A DNA stretch of 18,725 nt from contig CAYHPY010000074.1 in NCBI GenBank assembly GCA_964358485.1, forward strand, positions 1 through 18,725, written 5' to 3'. The stretch is from CAYHPY01 sp964358485 (lineage in GTDB: Bacteria; Elusimicrobiota; Elusimicrobia; UBA1565; UBA9628). Positions within the stretch are counted from its first letter, which is position 1. The number at the start of each line of letters is the position of its first letter. Of the stretch, positions 1 to 7,440 are shown piece by piece. Both the position numbers and the translations under genes were made by a program. A model generated the notes under the pieces. The model worked only from the letters and a program-made list of their open reading frames with translations. It ran no database searches and was not told the origin of the DNA.

Positions 1-1029
1 CTTGATGAGCTTGAGCTTGTCGCCGAGGATCGTTTCCTCCAGGGTCACGATCTTCTCGTCGAGCTCCAGGAACTTCTCGATCGGGATGGGAAGCTGGTGC
101 TGCATCCGCTCCACCCGGTCCTGGACGACGGCCATGTTTTCCAGGGCGGCTTCCACCGCCGAAGGGGCATAGCCGGTCTTGGCCCGGAAGGCCTCCGGCT
201 TCATCTTCCCTTTTTTGACCTGGCTGAAATAATGCTTGAGCTCCTGAAAGCCGGCGCCGTAGCGGCGCTGGTAGCGCTCCAGCTCGTCGTTGCATTCATG
301 AATCTTGCCGGCGAGGTTCTTGATCTTGTTGGTCAGGCGCTTGATCTTGTCCTGGTTGAGATTGAGGCCGAGAATCTTGGCGATGACCTGCTTGTTGCGC
401 TGCTCGACGGCCTTGGTCAGCTTGATGCGGGCCATGGGCTTGAGCTTGGGGTCCTTGAGCTTCTTCTTCAAGCCCTCGACGACCTTTTCGGATTTGGCGA
501 TGAAGTCCGCGACCGTCTTCATCTTGCGGCGCATGCCGGAGAGCTCCGAGGCGGTCTTGCGGCCGCGGGGCATGAGCTCCTTGGGGGTCATCTCCTGCTG
601 GGCGATCAGGGTCTCCCAGCTTCGGATCTCGCGCTGGTTGATGGGAGATTCCAGGACCAGCAGGCGAAGCTCCTTTTCCCGCTCGCGGACGTTGCGGGCC
701 AAAGTGACCTCCTCCTCCCGGTTGAGCAGGGGCACCCGGCCCATCTCGGAGAGGTACATCCGGATGGAGTTGGAGATGTCCGAGCCCGCGTTCCACTCCT
801 CGGTGAAGCGCTCGCGTTCGCGCTCGGGCAGCGGCGCGGCGGGCTTGGGCCCCTTGCGATCGACGACCTCGATCCCGAGGTCCTCCAAGGTGCTCATCAG
901 CTCGTCGACCTCCTCCGATTTCATGTTCGACATCGTGAGGGACCGGCTGATTTCCTCGAGGGTCAGGTAGCCGTGCTCCTTGCCCATCTCAATGAGGTTT
1001 TTGAACGCCTGGGTCGCGGTCAGTGCCAT
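1..1029 (-). CDS. rpoD: RNA polymerase primary sigma factor RpoD, N-terminal part (gene continues past the left edge)
   Basis: This gene encodes the housekeeping sigma factor that directs RNA polymerase to -35/-10 promoters. The first 343 residues are visible, without a stop. Residues 1-62 resemble sigma region 1.1 (YLTLEEISRSL, then a DELMSTLEDLGIEVVD segment). Residues 84-115 are a clear region 1.2 (DISNSIRMYLSEMGRVPLL, then NREEEVTLARNV). The next 230 or so residues are lysine-rich and predicted helical, matching the large non-conserved region found between 1.2 and 2.1 in RpoD proteins. Conserved regions 2-4 would lie off the window. The ATG at 1027-1029 has an AGGAG Shine-Dalgarno 6-7 nt upstream and starts 13 nt after the dnaG stop, so rpoD is the last visible gene of the HIT-rpsU-dnaG-rpoD operon. 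The family call is firm from region 1.2 and the neighbours. That it is the primary rather than an alternative sigma follows from region 1.1 and the operon. Confidence 0.93.
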   Translation of the reverse strand, partial: MALTATQAFKNLIEMGKEHGYLTLEEISRSLTMSNMKSEEVDELMSTLEDLGIEVVDRKGPKPAAPLPERERERFTEEWNAGSDISNSIRMYLSEMGRVPLLNREEEVTLARNVREREKELRLLVLESPINQREIRSWETLIAQQEMTPKELMPRGRKTASELSGMRRKMKTVADFIAKSEKVVEGLKKKLKDPKLKPMARIKLTKAVEQRNKQVIAKILGLNLNQDKIKRLTNKIKNLAGKIHECNDELERYQRRYGAGFQELKHYFSQVKKGKMKPEAFRAKTGYAPSAVEAALENMAVVQDRVERMQHQLPIPIEKFLELDEKIVTLEETILGDKLKLIK

Positions 1030-1042
1030 TTCAAACTCCTAA

Positions 1043-2782
1043 CTATTTCCGGCTCCCCTTCAACTCGGCGAGAAGCCTCTGATACTCCAACTTCAAATTT
1101 TCATCCACGGGGTGGGCCGAGCCCATGCCCAGGATCCGCGGCTCGATTTCCTTCAGGCGGGCGGACTTGCGCCGCCGGTCCAGAAGCCGCCCCAGGGATT
1201 TGCCCGGGTCGTCGGTGCGGATGTCCTCGGCCAGCATCGACGAGACCAGGGGGCGGTCCTCCGGGGCGAGGGCATCCAAAAACGCGGTGCTCCACCCCGA
1301 CGCGGACGCTCCCGCCTGGGCCGAAAGGGCCTTCCAGGCGCGAACGGCGATCGGGGAATCGAAATCATTTTCCTGGAGGGACGCGGCCAAGGTCCGATCG
1401 TTGAACAGCAGGCCCAGGATTTGTTTGTCGCCGGGGCTGAGCACGGGGACGGGCGCGCAACGGACGGCCGGGCGGGCCGGGAAGGGGCGCGGCGCGGGAA
1501 CTTTTTGGAACTCCCGCAGGATCGAGTCCTCGTCGATCTGCAGGCGGCGGGCCAAGCGGCGGACCCATTCGCTCTTGAGGATCTCGTCGGTGCAGAAATT
1601 GATGGTGGCCAGAATTTCCTTGGCCAGGCGCGCCTTGTCCTCGGGCTTGGGCGCGCCCCCGAGCCGTTTGAGGGCCAGCGCGGCATGGAACTCCGCCGGG
1701 TCGGGTCCCTCCTCGAACAGGCGGGCCAGGACGGCGGGATCTCCGCTTTTGAGGAACTCGTCGGGGTCCTTGCCCTCGGGGACGTCGGCCACGCGGACGC
1801 CGAAACCCGCGGCCAAAAGGACCGCCGCGGCCTTCAGGGCCGCGTTCTGTCCGGCGTTGTCGGCGTCGAACACGATCGTCGCCTCCCCGGCGTAGCGCTT
1901 GAGCAGGAGGGCGTGGTCGGGGGTGAAGGCGGTTCCCAGCGGGGCGCAGGCGGTCTTGAGCCCGTGCTGGTGCGCGGCGATCACGTCCATGTAGCCTTCC
2001 ATGAGGGCGGCGCGGCGCGCCTTGCGAATATCGGGCAGCCCCTGGAACAGCCCATAGAGGACCCTTCCCTTGGAGAAGACGGGGGATTCGGGGGAGTTCA
2101 AATATTTGGGCTCCCCCTCGCCCATGATCCGGCCCCCGAAGCCCACGACCGTGCCCCTGGCGTCAAGAATGGGGAAGAGGACCCGGTTGTAGAAATACTC
2201 GCGGGTCCGCCCCTCGCGCACGGCGGCCAGGCCGGCCTTGACCAGCAATTCGGCCGGGAAGCCCTTGAGCTTGGCGGCCTCCAGCAGCCCCGAGTTGGCC
2301 GACGCGTAGCCCAGGGAGAAGGTCTTGACCGAAGCCTCGGAGACCCCCCGCGTGGCCAAGTACTGCCGGGCCCCGGAAGCCTGCGGGGAGGTCAACAAGG
2401 CCTGATGGTAATGCCCCCGGGCGAACTCCAGGGCCTCGCGGATGCGCAGGCGCTCGCGCTCCTCGGGAGCCAGGGGCCCCTCGGCGCGTTCGATTTTGAC
2501 GCCGGCCTTTTGGGCCAGCTTCTCAACGGCTTCCACGAAGCTCAAGTTTTCGATTTTCATCACGAAGGCGAATGCGTCCCCCCTCTCCCCGCACCCGAAG
2601 CAATGAAAGGTCTGCCGCTCCGGGCTGACGATGAACGAGGGGCTGCGTTCCTGGTGAAAGGGACAGCGCGCCTTGAAACCGCGGCCGGCCCTGGCCATGT
2701 CCGGGACGTATTCCCGGATCAGCTCCGCCAGGTCCAGCCTCGACCGGATGGCGTCGAGCGTATCCGGAGGAATCAGCGCCAT
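1043..2782 (-). CDS. dnaG: DNA primase DnaG
   Basis: DnaG synthesises the RNA primers for chromosomal replication and works with the replicative helicase. The protein has 579 residues, normal for the family. The N-terminal CHC2-type zinc finger is complete, with C40, H43, C61 and C64 in the contexts RCPFHQERSPSF and FHCFGCGERGD. The core follows with YFYNRVLFPI near residue 196. The TOPRIM catalytic fold shows its glutamate at E262 (MEGYMDV) and the metal-binding pair D306/D308 (IVFDADNAG). GKDPDEFLKSG lies near 338. The C-terminal third, the helicase-binding region, is divergent as usual. The ATG at 2782 has no convincing Shine-Dalgarno and lies 18 nt after rpsU, so translation may depend on the upstream gene. 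The position between rpsU and rpoD is the classic macromolecular-synthesis operon order. No odd residues were seen. Confidence 0.97.
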   Translation of the reverse strand: MALIPPDTLDAIRSRLDLAELIREYVPDMARAGRGFKARCPFHQERSPSFIVSPERQTFHCFGCGERGDAFAFVMKIENLSFVEAVEKLAQKAGVKIERAEGPLAPEERERLRIREALEFARGHYHQALLTSPQASGARQYLATRGVSEASVKTFSLGYASANSGLLEAAKLKGFPAELLVKAGLAAVREGRTREYFYNRVLFPILDARGTVVGFGGRIMGEGEPKYLNSPESPVFSKGRVLYGLFQGLPDIRKARRAALMEGYMDVIAAHQHGLKTACAPLGTAFTPDHALLLKRYAGEATIVFDADNAGQNAALKAAAVLLAAGFGVRVADVPEGKDPDEFLKSGDPAVLARLFEEGPDPAEFHAALALKRLGGAPKPEDKARLAKEILATINFCTDEILKSEWVRRLARRLQIDEDSILREFQKVPAPRPFPARPAVRCAPVPVLSPGDKQILGLLFNDRTLAASLQENDFDSPIAVRAWKALSAQAGASASGWSTAFLDALAPEDRPLVSSMLAEDIRTDDPGKSLGRLLDRRRKSARLKEIEPRILGMGSAHPVDENLKLEYQRLLAELKGSRK

Positions 2783-2800
2783 CGGCCCGGTTCGGAGACT

Positions 2801-2998
2801 TTACGGATAGCGGCGGCGCTTCATGCGGCGCACCTTGCGCCGCGCCTCGGCCGCCTTCAGCTTGCGCCGAATGCTGGGAGGAACATAATGCTCGCGCCTC
2901 TTGATCTCCTTGAGAATCCCGTTGCGCTCGCACTCCCGCTTGAACCGGCGCAGGGCCTCTTCGACGCCCTCGCCTTCCCTCAGCTTAACGGTCACCAT
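2801..2998 (-). CDS. rpsU: 30S ribosomal protein S21
   Basis: S21 is a small basic protein of the 30S subunit platform, needed for efficient initiation at many mRNAs. The 65-residue product has the family pattern throughout: VKLREGEGVEEALRRFKREC at the start, then an ILKEIKRREHYVPPS core, and an Arg/Lys-rich tail ending in KRRRYP. The length is typical. The ATG at 2998 is preceded by a GGTGA-like Shine-Dalgarno about 9 nt upstream. It lies 18 nt downstream of the HIT gene and 18 nt upstream of dnaG, so the three are almost certainly co-transcribed. Its place before dnaG and rpoD matches the rpsU-dnaG-rpoD operon known from Escherichia coli. Confidence 0.96.
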   Translation of the reverse strand: MVTVKLREGEGVEEALRRFKRECERNGILKEIKRREHYVPPSIRRKLKAAEARRKVRRMKRRRYP

Positions 2999-3016
2999 TT
3001 TATGATCTCACCGCCC

Positions 3017-3358
3017 TCAGCCGGGAGGCCAAGCCATCGCGCGGCCGCCCAGCAAATGATAATGCAAATGATCCACGGACTGCCCGGCGCCCTTTCCCGA
3101 ATTCGTCACCAGCCGGAAACCCGAGGTGAGTCCCGCCTCCCGGGCAAGCCGGCCGGCCACGAACTGGAGGTGGCCCAACAGCTCCGCGTCTTCCTTCCCC
3201 GCCTCGCCCAACGAGGCGATGTGCTTGCGGGGCACGATCAAAACGTGCGTCGGCGCCTGGGGATGAAGGTCCCGAAACGCCACGGCCCGCTCATCCTGAT
3301 AAACGAACGAAGCCTTGAATTTTCCTTCCACGATGCCGCAAAAAAGACAATCAGCCAT
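3017..3358 (-). CDS. HIT-family (HinT-like) purine nucleotide hydrolase
   Basis: Proteins of the histidine-triad HinT branch hydrolyse purine nucleoside phosphoramidates and related adenylates in the cytosol. The 113-residue protein has the catalytic triad H97-L-H99-Y-H101 in the context SVDHLHYHLLGG. It also has the N-terminal CLFCGIV motif (C4 and C7), the PTHVLIVPRKHI strand, and the expected tail ending AMAWPPG. The length is typical of HinT. The ATG at 3358 has a GGAAAG element a few bases upstream. It is the first gene behind the promoter at 3390-3419 and leads the rpsU-dnaG-rpoD operon. A HIT gene near rpsU is seen in several phyla, but a functional link is not established here. The family is certain; the physiological substrate is not. 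Confidence 0.93.
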   Translation of the reverse strand: MADCLFCGIVEGKFKASFVYQDERAVAFRDLHPQAPTHVLIVPRKHIASLGEAGKEDAELLGHLQFVAGRLAREAGLTSGFRLVTNSGKGAGQSVDHLHYHLLGGRAMAWPPG

Positions 3359-3389
3359 GAGGCTTTCCAGGGAAAAAGGCCAACAGTGG

Positions 3390-3419
3390 ATTATATCGTT
3401 TATTTTAAGGCGACCGCAA
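3390..3419 (-). promoter_or_regulatory. sigma-70-type promoter of the HIT-rpsU-dnaG-rpoD operon
   Basis: On the minus strand a perfect TATAAT (plus-strand 3390-3395) is preceded after 18 nt by TTGCGG (3414-3419), which matches the -35 consensus at three of six positions. Transcription would start near 3383, about 25 nt before the HIT ATG. The spacer is AT-rich compared with the surroundings. The -35 overlaps a 12-bp palindrome, CAAGGGCCCTTG (3417-3428), just after the mtaB stop. The exact -10 makes this credible; activity is inferred. Confidence 0.6.
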
Positions 3420-3431
3420 GGGCCCTTGGAC

Positions 3432-4688
3432 TCAGGCGGGGAGTGGGCCTTTTAGGACGGCTCGGACGCTCGAGCCGTCCATTGATTCTATCAGGACCCG
3501 GCGCAAGCCGGGTCCCGGATCCGTTTCCATCTTGGCCGTGATAAAATCTTCCGTCAAAGCTTCCGCCGTTTCCCCCTTCGGCGCCCGAACCACGGTCCGC
3601 TCCTCCCCCACCGCCGCCCGGGCGAATTTCTCCCGCAGTTCCGTGTCCAGTCCTCTCAGGGCTTTAGCCCTGACCCTTAATTCCGTTTCCGAAATCTGTC
3701 CCGTCAATTCCGCGGCGGGCGTCCCCTTCCTCCGGGAGTACCGGAACACATGAAGCCCCGAAAATTCCGTCTTCCGGATGAAATCCATGGTCTGCCCGAA
3801 CTCCTCGGCCGTTTCCCCCGGAAAGCCGGCGATGACATCCGTAAACAACCCCGCCCGGGGAAGGCGCTTGCGGAGAGATTCGATCCGGCGGGCGTAAAAT
3901 TCCGTGGAGTACCACCGTTCCATTCTTTTCAAGACCGCGTTCGACCCCGATTGCAGGGGCAAGTGAAACGAGGGGCAAATCCGGCCGCCGGAGGCGGCCG
4001 TCAGTTCGATCAACCGATCCGTCAAATCCGTTATTTCCAAAGACGACAATCTCAACCGAAATTCACCCGGAAGCCCCGCCAGCCGTTCCAGCAAGCCCGG
4101 GAAATCGACCCTCCGCCCGTCCCGGTCTTGCGTCAAATACCGCCCCAGCCGAATGCCGCACAGGACCACTTCGGAGCGGCCGGACTCGATGATCCCGCGG
4201 ACCTCCGCCTCCAACTCGTCGAGCGGCCGCGAGCTCAGCTTCGGCCGGATCTCCGGGATGACGCAGAAAGTGCAGTGCATGTTGCAGCCGTCCTGGACCT
4301 TGACGAAGGCGCGGGTGCGGCTGTGCAGGCCGTGGACGCCGCCGGGCAGGACCGAACAGCCCAGCATGGCGGGAATGCCGGCCTTCTCCTGGTTGCCCAC
4401 CACTTGGGCCGCGGGGGCGGCCTTGAGGATCAGGGAGGGGTCCCGGGTGGCCAGACAGCCGGTGACCACCAGGCGCGCGGCCGGATTGCGCCGGGAAATT
4501 TTCCGGATGAGGCGCAGGGCGTCCTTGTCGGCCTCGGAGGTCACCGTGCAGGTGTTGACCACGCAGAGGTCGGCCTCGGCCCAATCCTCGACCCCCCGGG
4601 CCCCCTCGGAGGAGGTCAAGCGCTCCCGCAGGGATTGGGTTTCGTACTGGTTGACGCGGCAGCCGAAGGTGTGGAAGAAATATTTGAC
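3432..4688 (-). CDS. mtaB: tRNA t6A37 methylthiotransferase MtaB (start codon irregular)
   Basis: MtaB is a radical-SAM enzyme that adds a methylthio group to N6-threonylcarbamoyladenosine 37 of certain tRNAs, using two [4Fe-4S] clusters. All three cysteines of the N-terminal MTTase domain are present, in HTFGCRVNQYE, VVNTCTVTSEAD and VTGCLATRD. The radical-SAM motif CNMHCTFC lies in VQDGCNMHCTFCVIPE. Further family signatures are LPLQSGSNAVLKRM, FTDVIAGFPGE and the C-terminal TRAM-like segment. The problem is the start. The reading frame is open to 4778 but has no ATG or GTG, and its only TTG (4617-4619) would delete the first cluster cysteine. A GAGGA Shine-Dalgarno (4696-4700) lies exactly 7 nt before a GTC codon (4686-4688) followed by KYFFHTFGC, where homologues start, so I place the start there. 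ATC at 4692-4694 is an alternative. The product would be about 418 residues, near the usual size. Confidence 0.88.
   Translation of the reverse strand, partial: VKYFFHTFGCRVNQYETQSLRERLTSSEGARGVEDWAEADLCVVNTCTVTSEADKDALRLIRKISRRNPAARLVVTGCLATRDPSLILKAAPAAQVVGNQEKAGIPAMLGCSVLPGGVHGLHSRTRAFVKVQDGCNMHCTFCVIPEIRPKLSSRPLDELEAEVRGIIESGRSEVVLCGIRLGRYLTQDRDGRRVDFPGLLERLAGLPGEFRLRLSSLEITDLTDRLIELTAASGGRICPSFHLPLQSGSNAVLKRMERWYSTEFYARRIESLRKRLPRAGLFTDVIAGFPGETAEEFGQTMDFIRKTEFSGLHVFRYSRRKGTPAAELTGQISETELRVRAKALRGLDTELREKFARAAVGEERTVVRAPKGETAEALTEDFITAKMETDPGPGLRRVLIESMDGSSVRAVLKGPLPA
3455..3480. repeat. perfect inverted repeat in the 3' end of mtaB
   Basis: GGACGGCTCG and CGAGCCGTCC form 10-bp perfect arms around a 6-nt loop, inside the codons for the MtaB tail (MDGSSVRAVLK). 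In the mtaB mRNA the hairpin is followed by a short A-rich run, not a U-tract, so it is not a standard terminator. It may protect the 3' end of the mRNA or help stop transcription with the neighbouring hairpin. Confidence 0.6.
3494..3515. repeat. second perfect inverted repeat in mtaB, GCAA tetraloop on the plus strand
   Basis: GGACCCGGC and GCCGGGTCC are 9-bp perfect arms closed by GCAA on the plus strand (TTGC in the mtaB mRNA). It lies only 14 nt from the hairpin at 3455-3480, within codons for DPGPGLRRV. Having two strong hairpins back to back at the end of one gene is unlikely to be pure codon noise, but no function can be assigned. Confidence 0.6.
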
Positions 4689-4752
4689 CGAGATGTCCTC
4701 GCTTGCGCTGATTTGAAAAGCGTCGCCTCGCGGCGCAACCGCCGAGCGCCGT

Positions 4753-4782
4753 ATTGTACAAGTTACGGCGGGTCCCGGTCAG
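4753..4782 (-). promoter_or_regulatory. possible mtaB promoter
   Basis: On the minus strand TACAAT (plus-strand 4753-4758, five of six consensus bases) lies 18 nt downstream of CTGACC (4777-4782, four of six). Transcription would begin near 4746, about 55 nt before the presumed mtaB start. This would rule out upstream start codons such as the ATA at 4752. It is a candidate only. Confidence 0.35.
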
Positions 4783-4818
4783 CGCCGGAGAGGCGCCCCC
4801 GCGCGATTCGCCGGCTGG

Positions 4819-4840
4819 TTGACATTTCTCATAATCGCAA
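4819..4840. promoter_or_regulatory. Crp/Fnr-type palindromic operator upstream of the Crp-family gene
   Basis: The 22-bp site reads TTG-N2-ATT-N6-AAT-N2-CAA, with all six outer and inner bases of each half matched symmetrically. Its overall size and 6-bp core spacing are those of Crp-type sites. It starts with a perfect -35 hexamer, TTGACA (4819-4824). It ends 28 nt before the ATG of the Crp/Fnr-family gene. No good -10 lies at 17-18 nt; the best downstream candidates (AAAAAT or AATAAT, 4845-4853) are spaced 20-23 nt. Autoregulation is the simplest reading, and the site could also affect divergent mtaB. Confidence 0.5.
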
Positions 4841-4868
4841 AAGAAAAAATAATGTTACATACCATGCG

Positions 4869-5528
4869 ATGGACGCAAAGAGCATTTTGGCGGGGCATCC
4901 TCTTTTCTCCGCGATTCCGGCCGCGCGCATGGGGGCGCTCATCGCCTCCCAGAAGACCTGCCGCTTCAAGGCGGGAACCTATGTGTGGCGCTCCGGCGAA
5001 CGCGTCCAGAAGATCTGCGTCGTCGTCGAAGGATTGCTCCAAGCCTCGATGCCCCTGCATTCGGGAAGGCACTCCACCGTCGAGCTCTTCAACCGCGGCG
5101 ACGCCGTGGGTTGCCTGACCTATTTGAGGAAGGCCGGCGCCCTTTGCGACCTGCGGGCCGTCGTTAATTCCGTCATCGCGTGCTTCCCGTCCACCCTGGC
5201 CTTCGAATCCGAGCCCCCGGAATCGAAATGGGCCATCTCCGTGGCGCGCAGCATCGCCCTGCGTTTCGAAAAGCAGATCCGCCTGCGCGCCATCTCCTTC
5301 GAGCCTTCGCGCCGGAAAGTCCCCGCCATCCTGCTTTGGCTCCACGAGTCCACCGGCTCCACCATCCCCTTGACCCAGGCGGTCCTGGCGACGATCGCCG
5401 GACTCTCCGAAGAAACCGTATGCCGCACCCTGTCCTTGCTCAAGGACAAGGGCTTGGTGGCCGTTTCGCGGGGCGTCGTAAGGATCCCGAACCCCTCCGC
5501 GCTGGAAAGGTTCGTCGAAAACCATTGA
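4869..5528 (+). CDS. Crp/Fnr-family transcriptional regulator
   Basis: This is a one-component DNA-binding regulator of 219 residues. The N-terminal cyclic-nucleotide-binding-like beta roll spans about residues 8-110 (HPLFSAIPAARM; RSGERVQKICVVVEGLLQAS; FNRGDAVG). A dimerisation helix follows at about 120-145, then a winged helix-turn-helix at about 165-207 (LTQAVLATIAGLSEETVCRTLSLLKDKG). Effector-site residues typical of cAMP binders are not recognisable. Its cysteines (C31, C50, C82, C93, C105, C185) do not form the N-terminal FNR iron-sulfur cluster pattern, so the signal is unknown. The ATG at 4869 is chosen because the family alignment begins there; the frame stays open far upstream only because it runs antisense to mtaB. 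No Shine-Dalgarno is visible. The stop overlaps the start of the MHYT kinase by 4 nt, so the two are probably translated together. Confidence 0.9.
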   Translation: MDAKSILAGHPLFSAIPAARMGALIASQKTCRFKAGTYVWRSGERVQKICVVVEGLLQASMPLHSGRHSTVELFNRGDAVGCLTYLRKAGALCDLRAVVNSVIACFPSTLAFESEPPESKWAISVARSIALRFEKQIRLRAISFEPSRRKVPAILLWLHESTGSTIPLTQAVLATIAGLSEETVCRTLSLLKDKGLVAVSRGVVRIPNPSALERFVENH

Positions 5529-7429
5529 AGTCCTCCGTCCTCGCTCATCTCCATCTACAGTTTCTCTCCGGGGGCGCCGCGCCGGGCGTCGAGCTGGCCG
5601 GGACTTACGACCCCTGGCTCGTCGCCCTCTCGGTTCTCATCTCCTCCTCCGCGGCCTTCACGGCGCTGCAAGCGGGCGAAAGGATGTCGTCTCCCGGCGG
5701 CGCCCCGCGGAGGGCGGCCTGGCTTTCGGCCGGGGCCTTCGCGATGGGCTGCGGCGTCTGGTGCATGCATTTCGTGGGGATGCTGGCCTTCGAGCTTCCC
5801 ATACCCGTGCGCTACGACGCCGCCTTGACCGCCCTTTCCGTGATCCCCGCCGTCGCCGCCAGCGCGGTCACCCTCCACTTCCTGGACCGGGGGGCCATGA
5901 CCTTCCGGCGGGCGAACTGGGGCGGACTCCTGATGGCCGCCGGAATCGGGACGATGCATTATTGCGGAATGGCGGCCATGATCATGGACGCGGACATGGC
6001 CTATGACCCTTTCCTTTTCGCCCTCTCCCTCGCGGTGGCCCACGTCTTGGCCGCGTCCTCGCTTTACCTGAAATCCCTCCTGGCGGAACGCGCCCCGATC
6101 GGCCGGCTCCCGCGGCGATTGACCGAGGCCTTGCTCATGGGCTCGGCGGTGGCGGGAATGCACTACACCGGAATGTCCGCGGCCCATTACTTCCCGCTCG
6201 GGCCCCCCGGGACGGCGCAAGGGGGAATGGGGCCGACGCTCCTGGCCGTTTCCGTGTCCGCGGCGACGATCCTGCTTCTTTTGGGGACGATCGCGACGGC
6301 GGCGCTCGACCGGCGCGTGGAACGCGACGCCCGAGCCATCCGGCGCCTCATCGAAACGGCGCCCGACGCTTTTGTGACCGTCGACGCCGCGGGGCTCATC
6401 CGGGTCGTCAACGCCCAGACCGAGAGGCTCTTCGGCTACGGCCGCGACGAGTTGTTGGGGCGGCCGCTGGAGATGCTCCTCCCGGAACGGTTCCGCAAAC
6501 AGCACGTCCGCAACCGCGCCGGTTTCGCCGACAAGCCCGAAGTCCGGTCCATGGGGCGGGGCCGGGAGCTCTACGGCTTGCGCAAGGACGGCGCCGAGTT
6601 CCGCGTGGACATCAGCCTCAGCTCCGAGGAGACCGACTCCGGCCTGTTTGTCACCAGCATCATCCGCGACATCTCCGACCGGATACAGTTGGAGGAACAG
6701 CTCCGCCAAAGCGGCGAAAAGCTGCACCACGCCCAAAAGATGGACGCCTTGGGCCGGCTGGCCGGGGGCATCGCCCACGATTTCAACAACAACCTCACCG
6801 GCATCCTCGGCCTCTGCGACCTCCTGGCCAAGCGGCTGCCCCCCGGAAGCGGCGAAAGCGCCGACGTCGCCGACATCCGGTCCCTGGCGGCGAGATCGGC
6901 GGCCTTGACCCGCCAGCTCCTCACCTTCAGCCGCCGGGCCCCCGCCGCCCTCAAGGTCTGCGACGCCAATGAACTCATCGAGGCCAACCGGAAGCTCCTT
7001 GCCCGGATGCTCGATTCCCCCTACCGCGTCGCCGCCGCGCTGGGCCCTTCGCCCCTGCCCATCCGGATCGACCCCGAACAGTTCGGCCAAGTCCTGGTGA
7101 ACCTCGCGGTCAACGCCCGCGACGCCATGCCGGGGGGCGGGGACATCTTGATCTCCTCCTCGGCGGGGGACGGCTTGGTCGAGATCGGCTTCCAGGACAG
7201 CGGGGGCGGCATTGAAAAACCGGCGCTCTCCCGCCTTTTCGAGCCGTTCTTCACCACCAAAGAGCAAGGCAAGGGCACCGGGCTGGGGCTCTCGATCGTC
7301 CACGGCATCGTGACGGGAGCGGGGGGCTCCATCTCCGTCGAAAGCGAGGTCGGCCGCGGGACCCTCTTTCGCTTGCGCTTTCCCTTGGCCGCGGAAGAAG
7401 TCGGGAAGCTCCCGGACCCGGGAGCGTGA
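5525..7429 (+). CDS. MHYT-PAS sensor histidine kinase
   Basis: This is a membrane sensor kinase of about 634 residues. The N-terminal MHYT domain (about 28-260, roughly seven hydrophobic segments) carries three motif copies: MHFVGM at 81, MHYCGM at 144 and MHYTGM at 212. MHYT domains have been proposed to bind copper and sense O2, CO or NO. A PAS domain follows at about 272-388, then a kinase core with H-box H418 in IAHDFNNN, N-box N530 (VNARDAM), G1 DSGGG, F-box FEPFFTTK and G2 GKGTGLGL at 582-589. It has no receiver domain, so phosphate must pass to a separate protein, most simply the receiver encoded next. The TTG at 5525 is chosen because it overlaps the Crp-family stop and the next ATG (5684) would remove the first membrane segment. 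A hairpin spans the 3' end. Confidence 0.9.
   Translation: MKSSVLAHLHLQFLSGGAAPGVELAGTYDPWLVALSVLISSSAAFTALQAGERMSSPGGAPRRAAWLSAGAFAMGCGVWCMHFVGMLAFELPIPVRYDAALTALSVIPAVAASAVTLHFLDRGAMTFRRANWGGLLMAAGIGTMHYCGMAAMIMDADMAYDPFLFALSLAVAHVLAASSLYLKSLLAERAPIGRLPRRLTEALLMGSAVAGMHYTGMSAAHYFPLGPPGTAQGGMGPTLLAVSVSAATILLLLGTIATAALDRRVERDARAIRRLIETAPDAFVTVDAAGLIRVVNAQTERLFGYGRDELLGRPLEMLLPERFRKQHVRNRAGFADKPEVRSMGRGRELYGLRKDGAEFRVDISLSSEETDSGLFVTSIIRDISDRIQLEEQLRQSGEKLHHAQKMDALGRLAGGIAHDFNNNLTGILGLCDLLAKRLPPGSGESADVADIRSLAARSAALTRQLLTFSRRAPAALKVCDANELIEANRKLLARMLDSPYRVAAALGPSPLPIRIDPEQFGQVLVNLAVNARDAMPGGGDILISSSAGDGLVEIGFQDSGGGIEKPALSRLFEPFFTTKEQGKGTGLGLSIVHGIVTGAGGSISVESEVGRGTLFRLRFPLAAEEVGKLPDPGA
7408..7425 (+). 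terminator. hairpin at the end of the MHYT kinase gene, terminator-like
   Basis: GCTCCCGG and CCGGGAGC form 8-bp arms separated by 2 nt, ending just before the stop codon of the kinase. No U-tract follows, so efficient intrinsic termination is doubtful. A strong new promoter begins 16 nt downstream, which suggests a transcription-unit boundary here. Confidence 0.35.
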
Positions 7430-7440
7430 CCATTGTCACA

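Noticed and set aside
97..1404. Plus-strand open frame of 435 codons at the left edge
   Set aside because: It is antisense to rpoD and dnaG. The minus-strand frame gives an unmistakable sigma region 1.2, so this frame is a shadow.
1112..3541. Long plus-strand open frame opposite dnaG, rpsU and the HIT gene
   Set aside because: It is a shadow of well-identified minus-strand genes, with no recognisable motif and no ribosome-binding site or promoter of its own.
4617..4619. TTG as the true start of mtaB
   Set aside because: It would delete FGCRVNQYE, which carries one of the three cysteines of the MTTase cluster, and it leaves an unused GAGGA with coding sequence conserved upstream.
4063..4761. 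Alternate minus-strand frame at the 5' end of mtaB, considered as evidence for a frameshift supplying the start
   Set aside because: Its translation shows no MTTase motifs. The correct frame already contains the complete N-terminal domain, so a frameshift would not restore anything.
3750..4868. A 373-residue N-terminal extension of the Crp/Fnr-family protein
   Set aside because: The extension is antisense to mtaB and has no Crp-family similarity. The family alignment begins at the ATG at 4869.
4869..5528. Calling the Crp/Fnr regulator an FNR oxygen sensor
   Set aside because: The protein lacks the N-terminal cysteine cluster of FNR; its six cysteines are scattered. An FNR-type DNA site elsewhere does not prove iron-sulfur sensing by this protein.
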